Assembly (NCBI GenBank): GCA_963969395.1
Contig: OZ017797.1
Location: 30,318,001 to 30,382,000 of the forward strand
Direction: 5' to 3'
DNA from: Pseudoscleropodium purum
Lineage: Eukaryota > Streptophyta > Bryopsida > Hypnales > Brachytheciaceae
DNA length: 64,000 nucleotides
In this document: piece after piece, positions 1-10,436 of the stretch
Layout of the letters: the number at the start of each line of letters is the position of its first letter
Position numbering within the stretch: position 1 is the stretch's first letter
Notes under the pieces: generated by a model
The model's database searches: none
The model's input: the letters and a program-made list of their open reading frames with translations, nothing else
What the model was told of the DNA's origin: nothing
Position numbers and translations under genes: made by a program

Positions 1-911
1 ATTGTTAATTTGGCACTTTTAGTAGTTTAAACCGCACAATCTGAACTACTTTTTTGTACTAAAATCTACATTAGTAGAAGATTTTTGAAATCAACATATT
101 TCCTAGATATCTGAAATCTATATCAATCTTAAATTTTTTAGACTGCTCAATCTGCTATCTATATTAATTATAGATTTTTGAAGTCTAAAACTGGCCTAGA
201 TGTGAGCAATGTACACTTTTCCTAGATGTCAAGGTGTGAAAATGGCACATTAAATACCACCATTTTAATGAAATTAATCAATTCTGTACTTTTTAAAATC
301 CAAATAGAAATTTTACAGATTTTTTCCCTGGTTTTTTTTGTCTGCTGTTTACAAATTGCAACTGGGTATTTCCTCAATTCCAATGGCTAACAATGAACTG
401 ACTGGTGGTTCTGCCTGAACATCGTGCTACAACATTCATCTAGTGGATATGTAGTGAATGGGTTCAAAAGTGCAAATTTCAGTCAATTAGTATTCGTTGA
501 AGAAGCATCAAGAAAAATCGTGGTATATATGATCTCCACGATGGGATTAAAATTTCATTTTTTCCATTTTGGGGAGCTTGAAAAAACGTTTTTGAGAGGA
601 GTTTTCCCCAATTTCATCACTTTTATAAAAAAAATTGCATCTGAAGATTGCTCCCTCCTGACTAGATACACCCACGTACCCGCCCTGGTTTCGGTTGGAA
701 AGGGTATATAGGGCTGCCTCCAAACAATTCAAAACTGCCAAAATCTTTTTGGAATCCCCTCTCATGGATTTCATGCTTTAGATTAATTTTACACTTCTCT
801 ACCTACTTGAGGTCTCCGGCCTAGTTCAAAGATGCATATTTGACATACCCAAATTTCATCATCTCATCATACGTCAATGCACATTCTTCAAGGTGAAGAA
901 TGATTCCTTGT

Positions 912-953
912 CCCCGCCCCCCGCCCCCCGCCCCCCGCCCCCCGCCCCCCCTC
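912..953. repeat. C6G microsatellite, G-quadruplex-prone on the minus strand
   Basis: About six units of a heptamer made of six C and one G, ending in a short C run. The complementary strand carries serial runs of six G separated by single C, which is the classical layout for a G-quadruplex. It stands out against the AT-rich surroundings. Confidence 0.85.
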
Positions 954-2019
954 CGCCTTGCAACAAATTCTAAGGTAGGGGGCAATCAGTAGTAATAAGA
1001 GCTGGGTCGAGTTTCCAGCTGGCTATGTCCTGGTAAAATTCAACACGTGTCTTCGGAAAGAAAATCCACTCAGTCCTTCTCTGCTTGGGGAGTTGGGAGT
1101 TTGGACCCGCCCTACCTACTGACCAACTGACCAACACCGCCCCGACGGACTCGCCCCGCCCAATGTATGGTCTGGTTAATTGATGAGCTCAGGATCGACA
1201 AATCCTGTGCTCATTGCTGCGTCAGGCGTCGTCCAGCGTCAGCTCGCTTCGGAACTTTCACCCCCACCTTCTTGAGCTCTTGTTTGGCGGATGCGCAGAG
1301 GCTGGCTAGCTAGCTCACTTTTGTAGTAATTCCATCTACTGTAGCCAGCTATGATAGAGCTCGTCGATCCCACCCCGTCAATCCCCGCCACTCCCGAATC
1401 TCCTCGCCCCTGCCTGGCTGGCTGACGCATCTAGTATAGCTCGTGCCCCTCCGCCCTCACCTTCGGTCAGACATTCTTGCTTTGAATTGCTGCTCAGGTG
1501 CGGATTCGCAGACTGGTGCAGGAGATTCAATCGAGGTTCGGTTGGTGGGCCTGCGTGCATGCAGACTTGTCAGCTGTGCATATAAAGATTCCTGTGCATA
1601 CGTACTTTTGCAGCACCCTACTCGAGGGCTGGAGCAGAAGAAGAAGTTCGTTATTAATTTCAGCCTAGCTAGCTAGGGAGGTGGAAAGCCCTTTCGCAAG
1701 GCTTCCGGCTTTTGATCGAAAGCCAGTAACTTAACTGCGTGTTGAATAGGGCTTACTTAACTTACTGCAGGTATTACGCTATGCGAAAGATTATTTACGT
1801 TAGATTATTTGAAGTTGGAGCTTGAAAGGCACTGTTAGTAATGGAATGGTCTGGACTTTATTATTAATTATACTGAACTGCAGATGAAATTGGCTCAGCA
1901 CTACAATAATAAAATGTTTGATTCATGGATTGCAAGTTAGGAAGGCTTGTTAACTTTAGTGCACCAACAGTTTGTGTCTTGCACGGCAAGGCATGGATGC
2001 GGTGAAGGCATAATGAGTG

Positions 2020-3705
2020 CTAGTCAGGATATGCTGACGTCGTAGAGTCAGATGCTCTCAGGTCGGATTGCTCCTTCAATTTTTTTTGTCGGTATGCCTC
2101 TTTCGTAGAATCTTCGCCGTACTGTATCTTTTCATGAACAAGGGTGCGTTCGCAATAATACAGTAAGTTTTCTCCTTCAAAATGCGGCTGAGATGTCTCG
2201 AATTCTAGTCTATGAAAATACAAGTAAAAGGAGTTCCAGAAAAATAGAAATAAAGTTGAGGATTTCATAATCGGCATTTTGCAGTTCTTTAATTTGAGGA
2301 AAACGAGTTCCGTGAAGGGCGAGTTCAATGTGAGCACAAGGCTTGCAATGTTGGCCTAGTGATTCAATTCCTCATATGAAAAAAATGGACTCCAGGGTAA
2401 GAGTCGTAAAATCTCAGTCACTAATTTTTGCCTAGGCAGCAATGCCATGGTGTCGGTATATATAATTACGAGGTTATGGAAACGTTGAAATTAAAGATGT
2501 CCATGTCGAAAAGTAATTGGCCTTTCATTTGAATAAGCCCTTGACAATCAGACAGTTTTGTGCAGTCAAGGCCACGAGTAGTGAGACTCGGCCATTGCAT
2601 TATCTGAAGCCATTTGGAAGCACGTTGTACTATACGTCTGTGACGAATATTGGTAGGGACACTCATATCTAAATAATTCTTGTGTGACAAAAGCAAGGAC
2701 TTAGCCAGCTCCCAGCACAATATCTGCCACAAGATGCCCAGGATCCATGTCTAAGGAATATAATGCAATACAATAATCAAAGGTTGATAATTAACCATTC
2801 GATTGATGTGACTTAATTAATTGGGCAGATGATTTAACACAAGTAAAAAACTCTGGAATTGAAGAAGCGTCGGAATGGTACTTCTCTTCTTCATATCTAT
2901 GGATGGCCGTGCAGCAATGTTATGTCAAAATTTAGGCTAAGGAAACTTACATAACTCACAAGTTAGTTATTGATCCTTGAATTTTCGTGAAGTAAGTGCA
3001 CCAGCCTTTGTCGGATATCGATCTGCTGTATTTGAATAGTGACGAATTGATCCTCCAGGCTGCATCGGATAGAGGTAAACGCAAATTATATTGTAGCAAT
3101 AACTTCTGATGTTTCAATTCATTTTAATTGTTGTAGCACCAAGTTGAATACGTGAGCTTGAAACTACCTGCACATGGCATGGAGTACAGGCAAACTATTC
3201 GATCTGCAACAAGGGTTAATTACTTAGTATTCATGCGACCCTCAAGAACAATCTACTTCCACTTTTTTCTTCAGAATCTTTAGAAATTCGTAGGACTCGA
3301 CAGTACTATATAGGAGCTAGCTACCTTAGGGGAGTGGCCTTCAGTTCAGATTTTTTGTGCATGAAACCACACAATTGATGACAATTTCAAATGATATGAT
3401 GTCCCACCACAGAACAAGAACTTCGTTTGTCACAATAAATAATGTAAACTTACGTGTTTCGTGACGACTCTCTCATCCTCGTGTCTGTGAGCATGATCTG
3501 GGAAGTCCAGCTGGCGATATGAAGCAGATAAAAACAAAAGGGTCGCAAGCGTCACCAGACGTGAGCAGACGTGACGTGAACACTTACTTGGTGGGCAACA
3601 CAAGCTAAAGTTAAGACAGTACCTGCCACGTCCCATTAAAAAAAAGATTAAACCAGAGAAGCACCCACAAGCATTGTAGTACGTGAAGTATATACCAAGC
3701 ACCAC
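2020..3705 (-). other. Unassigned exon-like segments (possible gene remnant)
   Basis: Reading the minus strand from 3705 downwards there are several short open stretches with splice-like borders. One at about 3520-3453 ends at CAC/GTAAGT. Another at about 3062-2985 starts after GATGCAG and reads LEDQFVTIQIQQIDIRQRLV before a stop. A third at about 2205-2020 follows ACTAG and ends in the peptide STTSAYPD plus stop. The segments have a more coding-like composition than the spacer around them, but I cannot join them into one frame and do not recognise a family. It could be a decayed gene, an unrecognised small gene, or chance. Confidence 0.2.
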
Positions 3706-4862
3706 TCTATGCAGTAGCTTACAGAATGGACAGAATAATAATTACAGATTAAATTAGTGCAGGCTGAAATATTGTAGTGTACTCATTTCCTCAATTTCTT
3801 AAAATGTAATAAATGATACTAATTTTACCTTCTGTATAGTATTGTATTGCCTCTGATCCTTCCCCTAATGGCATTCTAGTTGGATAACATGTTTGGGATT
3901 AAGCTGAAAATAATGTTATTTCAGTCTGTTCTCAAGTATTGCAAGGAAGTTGTTATCTATTTGTTGAATCTTTAAGAACACAAATGATAATTTTTTGAAC
4001 AATGGGAAGATCATTTTGGGACCATCAAAGGAGTAATAGGAAAAATTATTTGGTAGCTTAACCTTATTTTTTATGATACAACCCTGAAGTGAAAAGGTAT
4101 TTTTTGCCAATCCTTTGTCAATTTTGTAAACTTACATCACTTAATGAATTAGGTCCTACATGGTTATGCAAAACATGGTCTTAAGAAGTATAATGTCCTT
4201 CAACAAGAAATCATTGACCTTGTTGGTACTACTTCATAAAGAAATAGTTCAAGGTGTTGTGTATTTCTACCAAAATCTTTGCCTAAGTGGTGCCTTCTTA
4301 AAATACTGATAGTGACATTCAAAGTAGATCCAATACTAATGATGTCTATATAATTATATAAAAATCCCAGATAAAAATCTTTTTTTGAGTTTGTTCTCAA
4401 CAATCCCAAGACCAAGGTTTTTAAATTGAAACCCTAAGGAGTCCTTCATTTGACCTCCAATTTTTAAGCTAGTCCTTTAAGTGCAAGGTTGCATTTTCTC
4501 CACCCTTCACAATTGCAAGGTCAATTTATTTTTGGCCCTTCATTTGAAAGACACTCATTTTTCCCCACCTTCATTTAAAGTTTGTTTATTTGCAATGTTA
4601 ACCCCATAAGAACACTGCAAACTAGAATGGTCCAATAGATGATGTCACTGTTAACTCTAGACAAAGAGAATGTACCTATTGATCCAAGAATTAGAAAGTT
4701 TTGCTGACTATCTTGGTCATGGGGGGTCATGTCCTTGCACGGTTAATAAGGGCACTGGAACAGCTTCAAAAGTATAACCAACTGCATTGAACACAGCAAG
4801 AAACCCAAAAATTTACCATTTCTTGTCAAATAAAGAAAACTTCAATATCCTTACTGTGTAAT

Positions 4863-5100
4863 ACCGACTGTCTTAAAAAAACAAACCATGTTTACCGAAA
4901 GTAGGATATCCACATTTATATATATATTCTACCACGTGCAAAATAATACTGAATTCATTGAAAGATTCTAAAGTTTAGGATTGTAAATGACATTACCGAC
5001 TAATACGAATAATCTTGAGAAAAGCTCTGCATACGACTGTCGATCACCTGTAGAGATGTACGCAAAAGGGTCGGTATCTAAAGAAAACTCGACAGTCGGT
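4863..5100 (+). promoter_or_regulatory. DRE/CRT cluster upstream of the ERF gene
   Basis: Four copies of the DRE/CRT core ACCGAC lie within 240 bp: 4863-4868 and 4995-5000 on plus, 5070-5075 and 5095-5100 on minus. A G-box CACGTG is at 4933-4938. The cores at 4863 and 5095 belong to a perfect 10-bp inverted pair, ACCGACTGTC (4863-4872) and GACAGTCGGT (5091-5100). A second 10-bp inverted pair is CGACTGTCGA (5034-5043) with TCGACAGTCG (5090-5099). DRE cores are bound by DREB/CBF-type AP2 factors and G-boxes by bZIP/bHLH factors. Control by drought, cold or ABA signals is an inference. Confidence 0.55.
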
Positions 5101-5228
5101 AACCTAGTGAGGCTAGGGGGCGAAGCTTCCCCGGAAATTCAGTGCAGCTTTCGAGACCACATGGGGTCAAGGTGGGTCCTTTGTCCTTACCTCAGCACTA
5201 CAGTAAGAGTGGACGTCATCCTTTCCTC

Positions 5229-5235
5229 TATAAAG
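5229..5235 (+). promoter_or_regulatory. TATA box of the ERF gene
   Basis: TATAAAG lies 366 bp before the ERF start codon, at the 3' side of the DRE cluster. A start of transcription about 30 bp downstream (near 5260, in a pyrimidine-rich CTTCCTCACCA stretch) is expected. This gives a leader of about 330 nt. The start site is inferred from spacing only. Confidence 0.6.
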
Positions 5236-5357
5236 ACCCAACTCCCCTGCTTCCTCACCACAACTCCGAATTCTGTCTGCAATCCGCAACGAAGTGTGAA
5301 GCAATTCCACCTCCGCAGTGCGGTTTGTGTGCCTCTCTCTTGTAGTGGACGCGACGA

Positions 5358-5477
5358 ATGAGATTTTATAAGTCAGAGTTGCTAATTTCCAGAACTTCAG
5401 ATAGTGGTGTACACAGCGAGGAAGCGTGGAAAGAAGCAGGGGAATAGATCAAACGAAGCAACAGTTTGAGCATGTAG
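5358..5477 (+). promoter_or_regulatory. Two uORFs in the ERF leader
   Basis: The first ATG after the predicted transcription start (5358) opens a 29-codon uORF ending with TAG at 5445-5447. It is followed by a minimal start-stop uORF, ATG TAG, at 5472-5477. Both end before the ERF start at 5595, so reinitiation or leaky scanning would be needed. This assumes no intron in the leader. Confidence 0.45.
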
Positions 5478-5594
5478 TTCAAAGAACGCAGTTGGGTGAA
5501 GATTTGTGAGTGTGATCGAGAGTGATCTGGTGTGAGCTTGAGGGAGGAAAGACAGTAACAAGAGAGAGGGTTTATTAAGAAAAGTCACCTGAGA

Positions 5595-6842
5595 ATGACA
5601 GCAGAGTTTTTGCCGAAGCAGTGGGAAGCGCAGAGTGACGGGTGGAGTTGCGACACCCCGCGCACGGAGCAGAAGAAGAGGTTGGAGCTTTTGCATCAAT
5701 TCTTGATCCTGGAGGACGAGGTCGACCTACAGGAATTCTCTCCAGAGTCGTACTACCCAACTCCATACTCCAACCCCATCTCGGTCTCGCCAACTACGCC
5801 TTTCAGCCTTCCCTCCTCGTCCTGCAGCCCATTGAGTGACGGAGCTTTTGGCAATGAGGTCTCTTTTTTGGATGGAAGCGATGAGGTTTCGTCCCGCAGC
5901 GGGAGAGGACTCAACAAATTGACCAGCATCTTGAAGAAGAAGTTCGGGGGAAGCTGCGCAGAGGAGGTGCGATCTACGATGAGGCCATTGGTGAAGGAGC
6001 TCAATGTGGACGATTATCTCTGCTTGGATAACCTGCACGATTCGACGGAATTTTTCATGGATCTTCCGGTCGTGACGGAGACGGAATCGAATTTGAATGG
6101 TTCAGGATATCGGCACCCGGTGCTACCGCCGCTGTCAATACCGTCCTTGCCGCAGTCCGACAGCTCTTTTCTGGGAGAAGTCGTGGACATGCCAGGTCCC
6201 TGTACGAGTCCGTGGCCCTCCAAACGCGTCCAATGCCAAACACCGGACGCAGTTCGCACCGAATTCTCACAAGCCGAAGGCCCTCTTCCCCTCGATCAAA
6301 ACGACTCCCAAGACATGTTCATCTACTCGATGCTCGCGGAAGCCTGGCACACCGCCGCTGATGTCGCAATTCCGCAAGAATCCGACTCTGGTTCCGCGGA
6401 AAGCAGCATCGAGGTCGAAGTGAAGAAGGAATTTCAGCTAACGCCTGCATCGAAGCAGCCCGCGGTAAAGAAGTCAGCTACCTCGTCGCAGCCACATTAC
6501 AGAGGCGTGCGACAACGGCCCTGGGGAAAATTCGCCGCGGAGATTCGTGACTCGGCCAAGAACGGCGCGCGCGTGTGGCTTGGGACGTTCGACACCGCAG
6601 AACAAGCGGCGTTAGCTTACGATCGCGCGGCGCTCAAGATGCGAGGCTCGCGTGCACTTTTGAACTTCCCGCTCAAGGCCACCAACGCTCTCTCCGACCC
6701 TGACTCCTTGCCGCCCCCGCCCGTGTCGTCCTCTTGCAGCCGCAAACAAGGAGGCTCCAAGAGATCTGCTGCAGCCGAGCTTGCCAAGGGAGAATCGAAG
6801 CGGACGCGAGTTGTTGCTGTTAAGAATGAGCTCGTAGTATAG
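5595..6842 (+). CDS. ERF/AP2 transcription factor, group IX-like
   Basis: A 415-residue, intronless nuclear DNA-binding protein. The single AP2/ERF domain covers about residues 302-359 and starts [18 protein letters not shown]. It has the WLG and RAYD-type (LAYDRAAL) elements and ends [11 protein letters not shown]. The Ala and Asp at the two specificity positions of the ERF type, together with the [11 protein letters not shown] ending, resemble group IX ERFs (ERF1/ERF5/ERF6 class), which bind GCC boxes in ethylene, jasmonate and stress responses. The 300-residue N-terminal part is Ser/Pro-rich with acidic patches (EVEVKKEFQ just before the domain), as in activation regions. The C-terminus is basic (GESKRTR), possibly a nuclear signal. 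I see no EAR repressor motif. The start is the first in-frame ATG after two uORFs. The family call is firm; the exact subgroup is inferred. Confidence 0.93.
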   Translation: MTAEFLPKQWEAQSDGWSCDTPRTEQKKRLELLHQFLILEDEVDLQEFSPESYYPTPYSNPISVSPTTPFSLPSSSCSPLSDGAFGNEVSFLDGSDEVSSRSGRGLNKLTSILKKKFGGSCAEEVRSTMRPLVKELNVDDYLCLDNLHDSTEFFMDLPVVTETESNLNGSGYRHPVLPPLSIPSLPQSDSSFLGEVVDMPGPCTSPWPSKRVQCQTPDAVRTEFSQAEGPLPLDQNDSQDMFIYSMLAEAWHTAADVAIPQESDSGSAESSIEVEVKKEFQLTPASKQPAVKKSATSSQPHYRGVRQRPWGKFAAEIRDSAKNGARVWLGTFDTAEQAALAYDRAALKMRGSRALLNFPLKATNALSDPDSLPPPPVSSSCSRKQGGSKRSAAAELAKGESKRTRVVAVKNELVV

Positions 6843-7720
6843 ATCTTCACCGCATTTGCAATTGCAGACCTTAGCTTATCTTGCACTGTAGAATACAAGT
6901 AACATTCTTCCATAGCCGTTCCTGTACAGCACAATTTTGACACTACTTCGGAGTGGAAGCTCAAAATCGCGCTTCCGCATCCCCTCGGGGCCTGTATAAT
7001 AGCAGAGAAGGTGCAGCTACTTGACATTAATTTATGGAGTAAAAACTCCTGCGTTCACATAACATCACTTGTCCCAAACCTCCAATTCTCATCACTGTAT
7101 TGGCGCACTTCATGTTGTCTTCCAAAACATCAGTACCTCAAACACTCTTTCTACAAGCAAGCAAAAAACACTAAGACAGATTGCAACTGAGCTTGGGAAG
7201 GGAGAATCCAAGCAGCGCTGTGAAGGATGAGTTCTTTCTCTAGATCTTCACAGCACTTGCATTTGCAGACCTGAAAGCTATTCCTTCTTTGAAGAATGCC
7301 AGTGACATTCTTCCATAGTCGAAATTCCTGCACAATTTTGACAATTCTAAGCTCGAAGTCGCACTTCCTCATTCCCTCAGGAATGTTGTCACAATGTTCA
7401 TGAACAGAGAACGATTCATTCCATTGGGAGAATCCTCATTGATCCCCATTGTTACGATTTCATTTTGCGCACTAAAATATTTTGTGGGCATCCTCAGATT
7501 TCTCATTCAGTCTTCCCTTGATTTTTTCATCATCTCCTCCATCACTGTAGCCATTGTTCTTATGATTCCACGTAATTGGCACATGATATCTTTTAGACTT
7601 CCAACCAATTCGAAACTAGAAGAGGTGTTACAAAATGAATCAATTTATGGAGAATTGACTCTCCGTTCTCACAACACTTGTCCCAAATCTTGAGTTCTTA
7701 GAGTGTTGGTACAACATTCT
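6777..7720 (+). repeat. Partial tandem duplication of the ERF 3' end
   Basis: The last codons and 3' UTR of the ERF gene (6777-7150) recur in degraded form at 7190-7720. Shared blocks include GAGCTTG..AAGGGAGAATC, TAGATCTTCAC.GCA, TTTGCA..GCAGACC, GACATTCTTCCATAG-type sequence, GCACAATTTTGACA, and further on AATTTATGGAG and CACTTGTCCCAAA. The second copy carries about 250 bp of extra sequence (roughly 7385-7640). Only the terminal coding stretch is present, without an AP2 domain, so it is a non-coding remnant. Confidence 0.8.
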
Positions 7721-8531
7721 CTCTCTAATTTTCCAATGAAGGACCTTGAATTCATGGTGTGGTGCAAAATTAGTTAATTAATTATATAAATGTATGTAAA
7801 ATACTCCACTGACGTAGTGAGTCGCATTGCCATAGAAAGAGGTACGGACACCGTTGAAGTATAATTGTGGTACCTCTCTGTGCTTTACAAAAATTATGAC
7901 TATCTACGACCCCTCACGTTACAAAGCCCAGATTGAATATCCTAATTATAAGTCAAGGACAATTAGCATTCAAAGTGACGATGAAAAATGGTGACAAGGT
8001 GGACACGTCTTTGTTGGAGCCTGCAAACACTTAAAAAAAACTGTACACCGTGAACATGTCTACATCATGCCAAGGATGCACGGGGAGGTGACTGCGTAAT
8101 GTTTCTTCTACCCTAAAGATCCTTCAAAAAACCCAAATCCCAGAGCTTTTCAAGAAAAGCAATCAAGCCAAACAAGCAAGTAAGACTAGGTCTGGAGAGC
8201 TCCTGCATCTCCATGTACACTAACTGATCATCCAAATATCATACATATGCTACCCCTCACGGTTTGGTTAAAACCTTCAGCTGCAAAATACGAGCTGGGC
8301 GTCCGCGTCTATCTATAAGTCCATGAAAAAATTCCCTAGCAAAAACAATGCATGTTCCATGTTCCATAGACACCCATGCTCTCACGATTGATGCAGCAGC
8401 AGCGGCCAGGAATGCAGAGCAGACTTACACATTGAGAAAGGCTGCACTCCAAACCCAAGCGTGCTGATTCTCTGCAAAGGTAACCCTAAATGTATACTCT
8501 CAGTACGAGGAAAAGCAAAAAAGGCACTCCA
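7721..8531. other. Intergenic spacer between ERF and IMP3
   Basis: AT-rich to moderate composition. It includes the 3' flank of the minus-strand IMP3 gene. No gene, repeat or RNA was recognised. Confidence 0.5.
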
Positions 8532-9080
8532 TCAGTTGAGGAGATCGTAATCGTCCAGGCGGTCGTTATACTGCAACACCTTCCGCTTGATTTTCGACGA
8601 ATCCACCCAGGTCACGAAATCCTCCATGTTCCGAGTGACCAAGAACGCAGGCTCAGTGATGGTGTCGGGGCCGACGCGAATATGGCCTTGCTCCACGAAC
8701 GTCACGGCTTCCCGCATGTTCTCTGCCATGTTCAGCCGGAGCATGACGACTGCGAGGCGACGACGGCACAGAGTCGACACCGACAGCTTGTTGCAGAGGG
8801 TCAAACTCTTCTTGGACGGAATCACACCCATGCTATACAGCTTCTCCAGAAGCGCCTCCGTCATCTCCATGCGGGTCGGGTCCTGCGGGTGCATCTTCTT
8901 CAGCATGGTCACCAACTTGGTCACCATGCCACAAATCTTGTTGTAGTCCTGGTAGTCCTCGCGCCCCGTGATGTGGTAGCGCCGCATCACACGGAGCTCA
9001 TGCTCCCCGCGCTCCTTCTTCCATTCCAAAAAATTCACCTTCTTCAGCAGCTTCTGCTCATGATACTTGAGCTTCCTCAT
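8532..9080 (-). CDS. IMP3: IMP3, U3 snoRNP protein (S4 domain)
   Basis: A 182-residue, single-exon protein that acts in the nucleolus. In the SSU processome it helps U3 snoRNA pair with pre-18S rRNA, together with MPP10 and IMP4. The sequence opens MRKLKYHEQKLLKKVNFLEW, the hallmark N-terminus of eukaryotic IMP3. Around residues 104-170 it has an S4 RNA-binding domain (CRRRLAVVMLRL, VEQGHIRVGPDTITEPAFLV) and ends in the conserved DSSKIKRKV..YND.LDDYD tail. Length matches the family (about 180-185). The open frame extends five codons upstream to a TTG, but the first ATG is at 9080 and fits the family start. The promoter carries telo-box and site II motifs. It faces TAF10-like exons on the other strand. 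Confidence 0.96.
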   Translation of the reverse strand: MRKLKYHEQKLLKKVNFLEWKKERGEHELRVMRRYHITGREDYQDYNKICGMVTKLVTMLKKMHPQDPTRMEMTEALLEKLYSMGVIPSKKSLTLCNKLSVSTLCRRRLAVVMLRLNMAENMREAVTFVEQGHIRVGPDTITEPAFLVTRNMEDFVTWVDSSKIKRKVLQYNDRLDDYDLLN

Positions 9081-9170
9081 CGTAGAAACCGTCAAGAATC
9101 TTGTGAAGCGACAAAACGACCAAGATCAAAGTTTGAGCACCAGGTCCGAGGAACTTAGAACATTTTAGGT

Positions 9171-9239
9171 TTAGGGTTTTGAGGATACAGGACCCCTACC
9201 CGGATGAATTTCATCCGTATAGGGGTTCCCTGGTGGGCT
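9171..9239 (-). promoter_or_regulatory. IMP3 promoter: telo-box, palindrome and site II
   Basis: Upstream of IMP3 lie a telo-box (AAACCCTAA on minus, 9171-9179) and a site II element (TGGGCT on plus, 9234-9239). Between them is a 35-bp palindrome at 9192-9226 with 17-bp arms, 15 of 17 paired, around a single T. Telo-box plus site II is a recognised pairing in plant promoters of ribosomal and ribosome-biogenesis genes, which fits IMP3. The palindrome's role is unknown. Confidence 0.6.
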
Positions 9240-9801
9240 GTCGATCGCGACTACACGGAGCTGAATCCTTGCTTAGAGTCGGCTTGTCTGGTGCTTGGAG
9301 TGTAGCGTCGAATTGTAAGGTACCCTGCCTAATTAAAACGATTACACGGTTACTATTAGAAGGGGCCACGATTACACTTCTGCTCTGCTTTCTGGGTCTA
9401 TGTGGTTTTTCATTTCTGTTTGTTGATGGTCTGTTCAGTTTGTGATGTTGGTTTAGTTCTAATTTTAGTCATGGAGAATAATTCTATTGCCTGTGAGAAT
9501 TCGTGCAAAGGAATGTGGTTTATGTGTTATAGTGGCGATCAGGTATGTCCTGATCTTTTTTTATTGGGGTTTTCTCAGAGCTGTGATTTGCGCTTTGGAA
9601 TTGTTGCTTTAGTTCTAATTTCGGTGAAGGAGGAAATTCTAGTACTTGTTGTTTTTTGTGGTATTTCGTTCGAAGGAGTGTTTTCTGTTTTTATGATGGC
9701 GATCGGGAAAATTTTATGATGAAATGTTGATTAGGGTTTTTCCGAGGGTTGCGATTTGGTGATTTGGAGTTGAGTCTATTCCTTTCTTCAACTTCTCGCA
9801 G

Positions 9802-10085
9802 ATTCCTGATGAGCTTGCTGAGCATTACTTGAGCAGAAGCGGATTTCAATGCCCCGACAAGTGTGTGTAAGTCTAATTTCTTTTCCTGCTCTTGTAGTTT
9901 CCGTTTTCCTTTCTGTCCTTTCTGCTTTCAAATTTCAGTTGTAGGGCTTTGGTTTATTCGGGGTGGTTCTTGACTTTGAATTTGATACTAGAGTTGTAAT
10001 ATTTTGTTAACTGATGATGCAGGACAAGGCTTGTATGTATCGCTGCGCAGAAGTTTGTTGGAGAAATTGCCAGTGACGCCCTTCA
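9802..10085 (+). pseudogene. TAF10: TAF10 (TFIID/SAGA subunit) histone-fold exons, incomplete gene
   Basis: Two exon-like blocks read as the TAF10 histone fold. Block one (9802-9866) follows CTCGCAG and gives IPDELAEHYLSRSGFQCPDK before a GTAAGT donor. Block two (10023-10085) follows GATGCAG and gives TRLVCIAAQKFVGEIASDAL, ending at a GTAAAG donor. Splicing keeps the frame. TAF10 is a shared subunit of TFIID and SAGA. The N-terminal exon (acidic, ending in a DYTP-type motif) and the C-terminal exon (with a LTMEDL-type motif) are not found nearby; unspliced reading stops at 10087-10089. I read this as an orphan internal part of a TAF10 copy. Retention as a truncated expressed transcript cannot be excluded. 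Confidence 0.75.
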
Positions 10086-10436
10086 GTAAAGTGCTTAAAA
10101 ACCAGTTGAGTCTCCAGTGGCAGTAATACATCCCGAATGTCTCCAATTTCAGTTTTTCCTTCTTGTTCTTGGTCAATTTCGCAATCCTCAGGGTTTTAGA
10201 TTCGTCTTCATAACGTCATTAACCAGTCTTAGCGAGATCCCTCTGCAAATAAAGGAACCCTATTAGTGAGGTGTGAATGACCATTCAGTACCAAAAAACA
10301 ATGCCCAGGGGTTTACGGGTGAGATCTTCTATCCTTTGGTGAGGCATCACGAAGGTCAAAGTCATGAAATCTCTGGGGTTTAGTATGTTATGCTTATTGC
10401 ACATCACAATCTAATCTGTGGTGGGTGGTACGACAG

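Larger units (their letters stand above)
1..4860. other. Spacer with no confident gene
   Basis: AT-rich at the left end, with a more GC-rich stretch at about 900-1700. It holds a C-rich microsatellite (912-953) and a TATAAAG at 1581-1587 with nothing recognisable downstream. Short minus-strand coding-like segments lie at 2020-3705 and are listed separately. No RNA gene or complete coding gene was recognised. Confidence 0.5.

Noticed and set aside
1581..1676. Promoter of an unseen gene (TATAAAG)
   Set aside because: A single TATA-like motif with no coding or structured RNA downstream.
4987..5361. 124-codon open frame upstream of the ERF
   Set aside because: It runs through the TATA box and the expected leader; no recognisable protein. 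Better explained as promoter and 5' UTR.
8490..9158. 222-codon plus-strand frame opposite IMP3
   Set aside because: Exact antisense shadow of IMP3, with His/Leu/Arg-rich composition typical of such shadows.
9240..9310. First exon of TAF10 with a DYT peptide
   Set aside because: GACTACACG at 9249-9257 reads DYT, but the flanking residues and the missing donor site do not fit TAF10.
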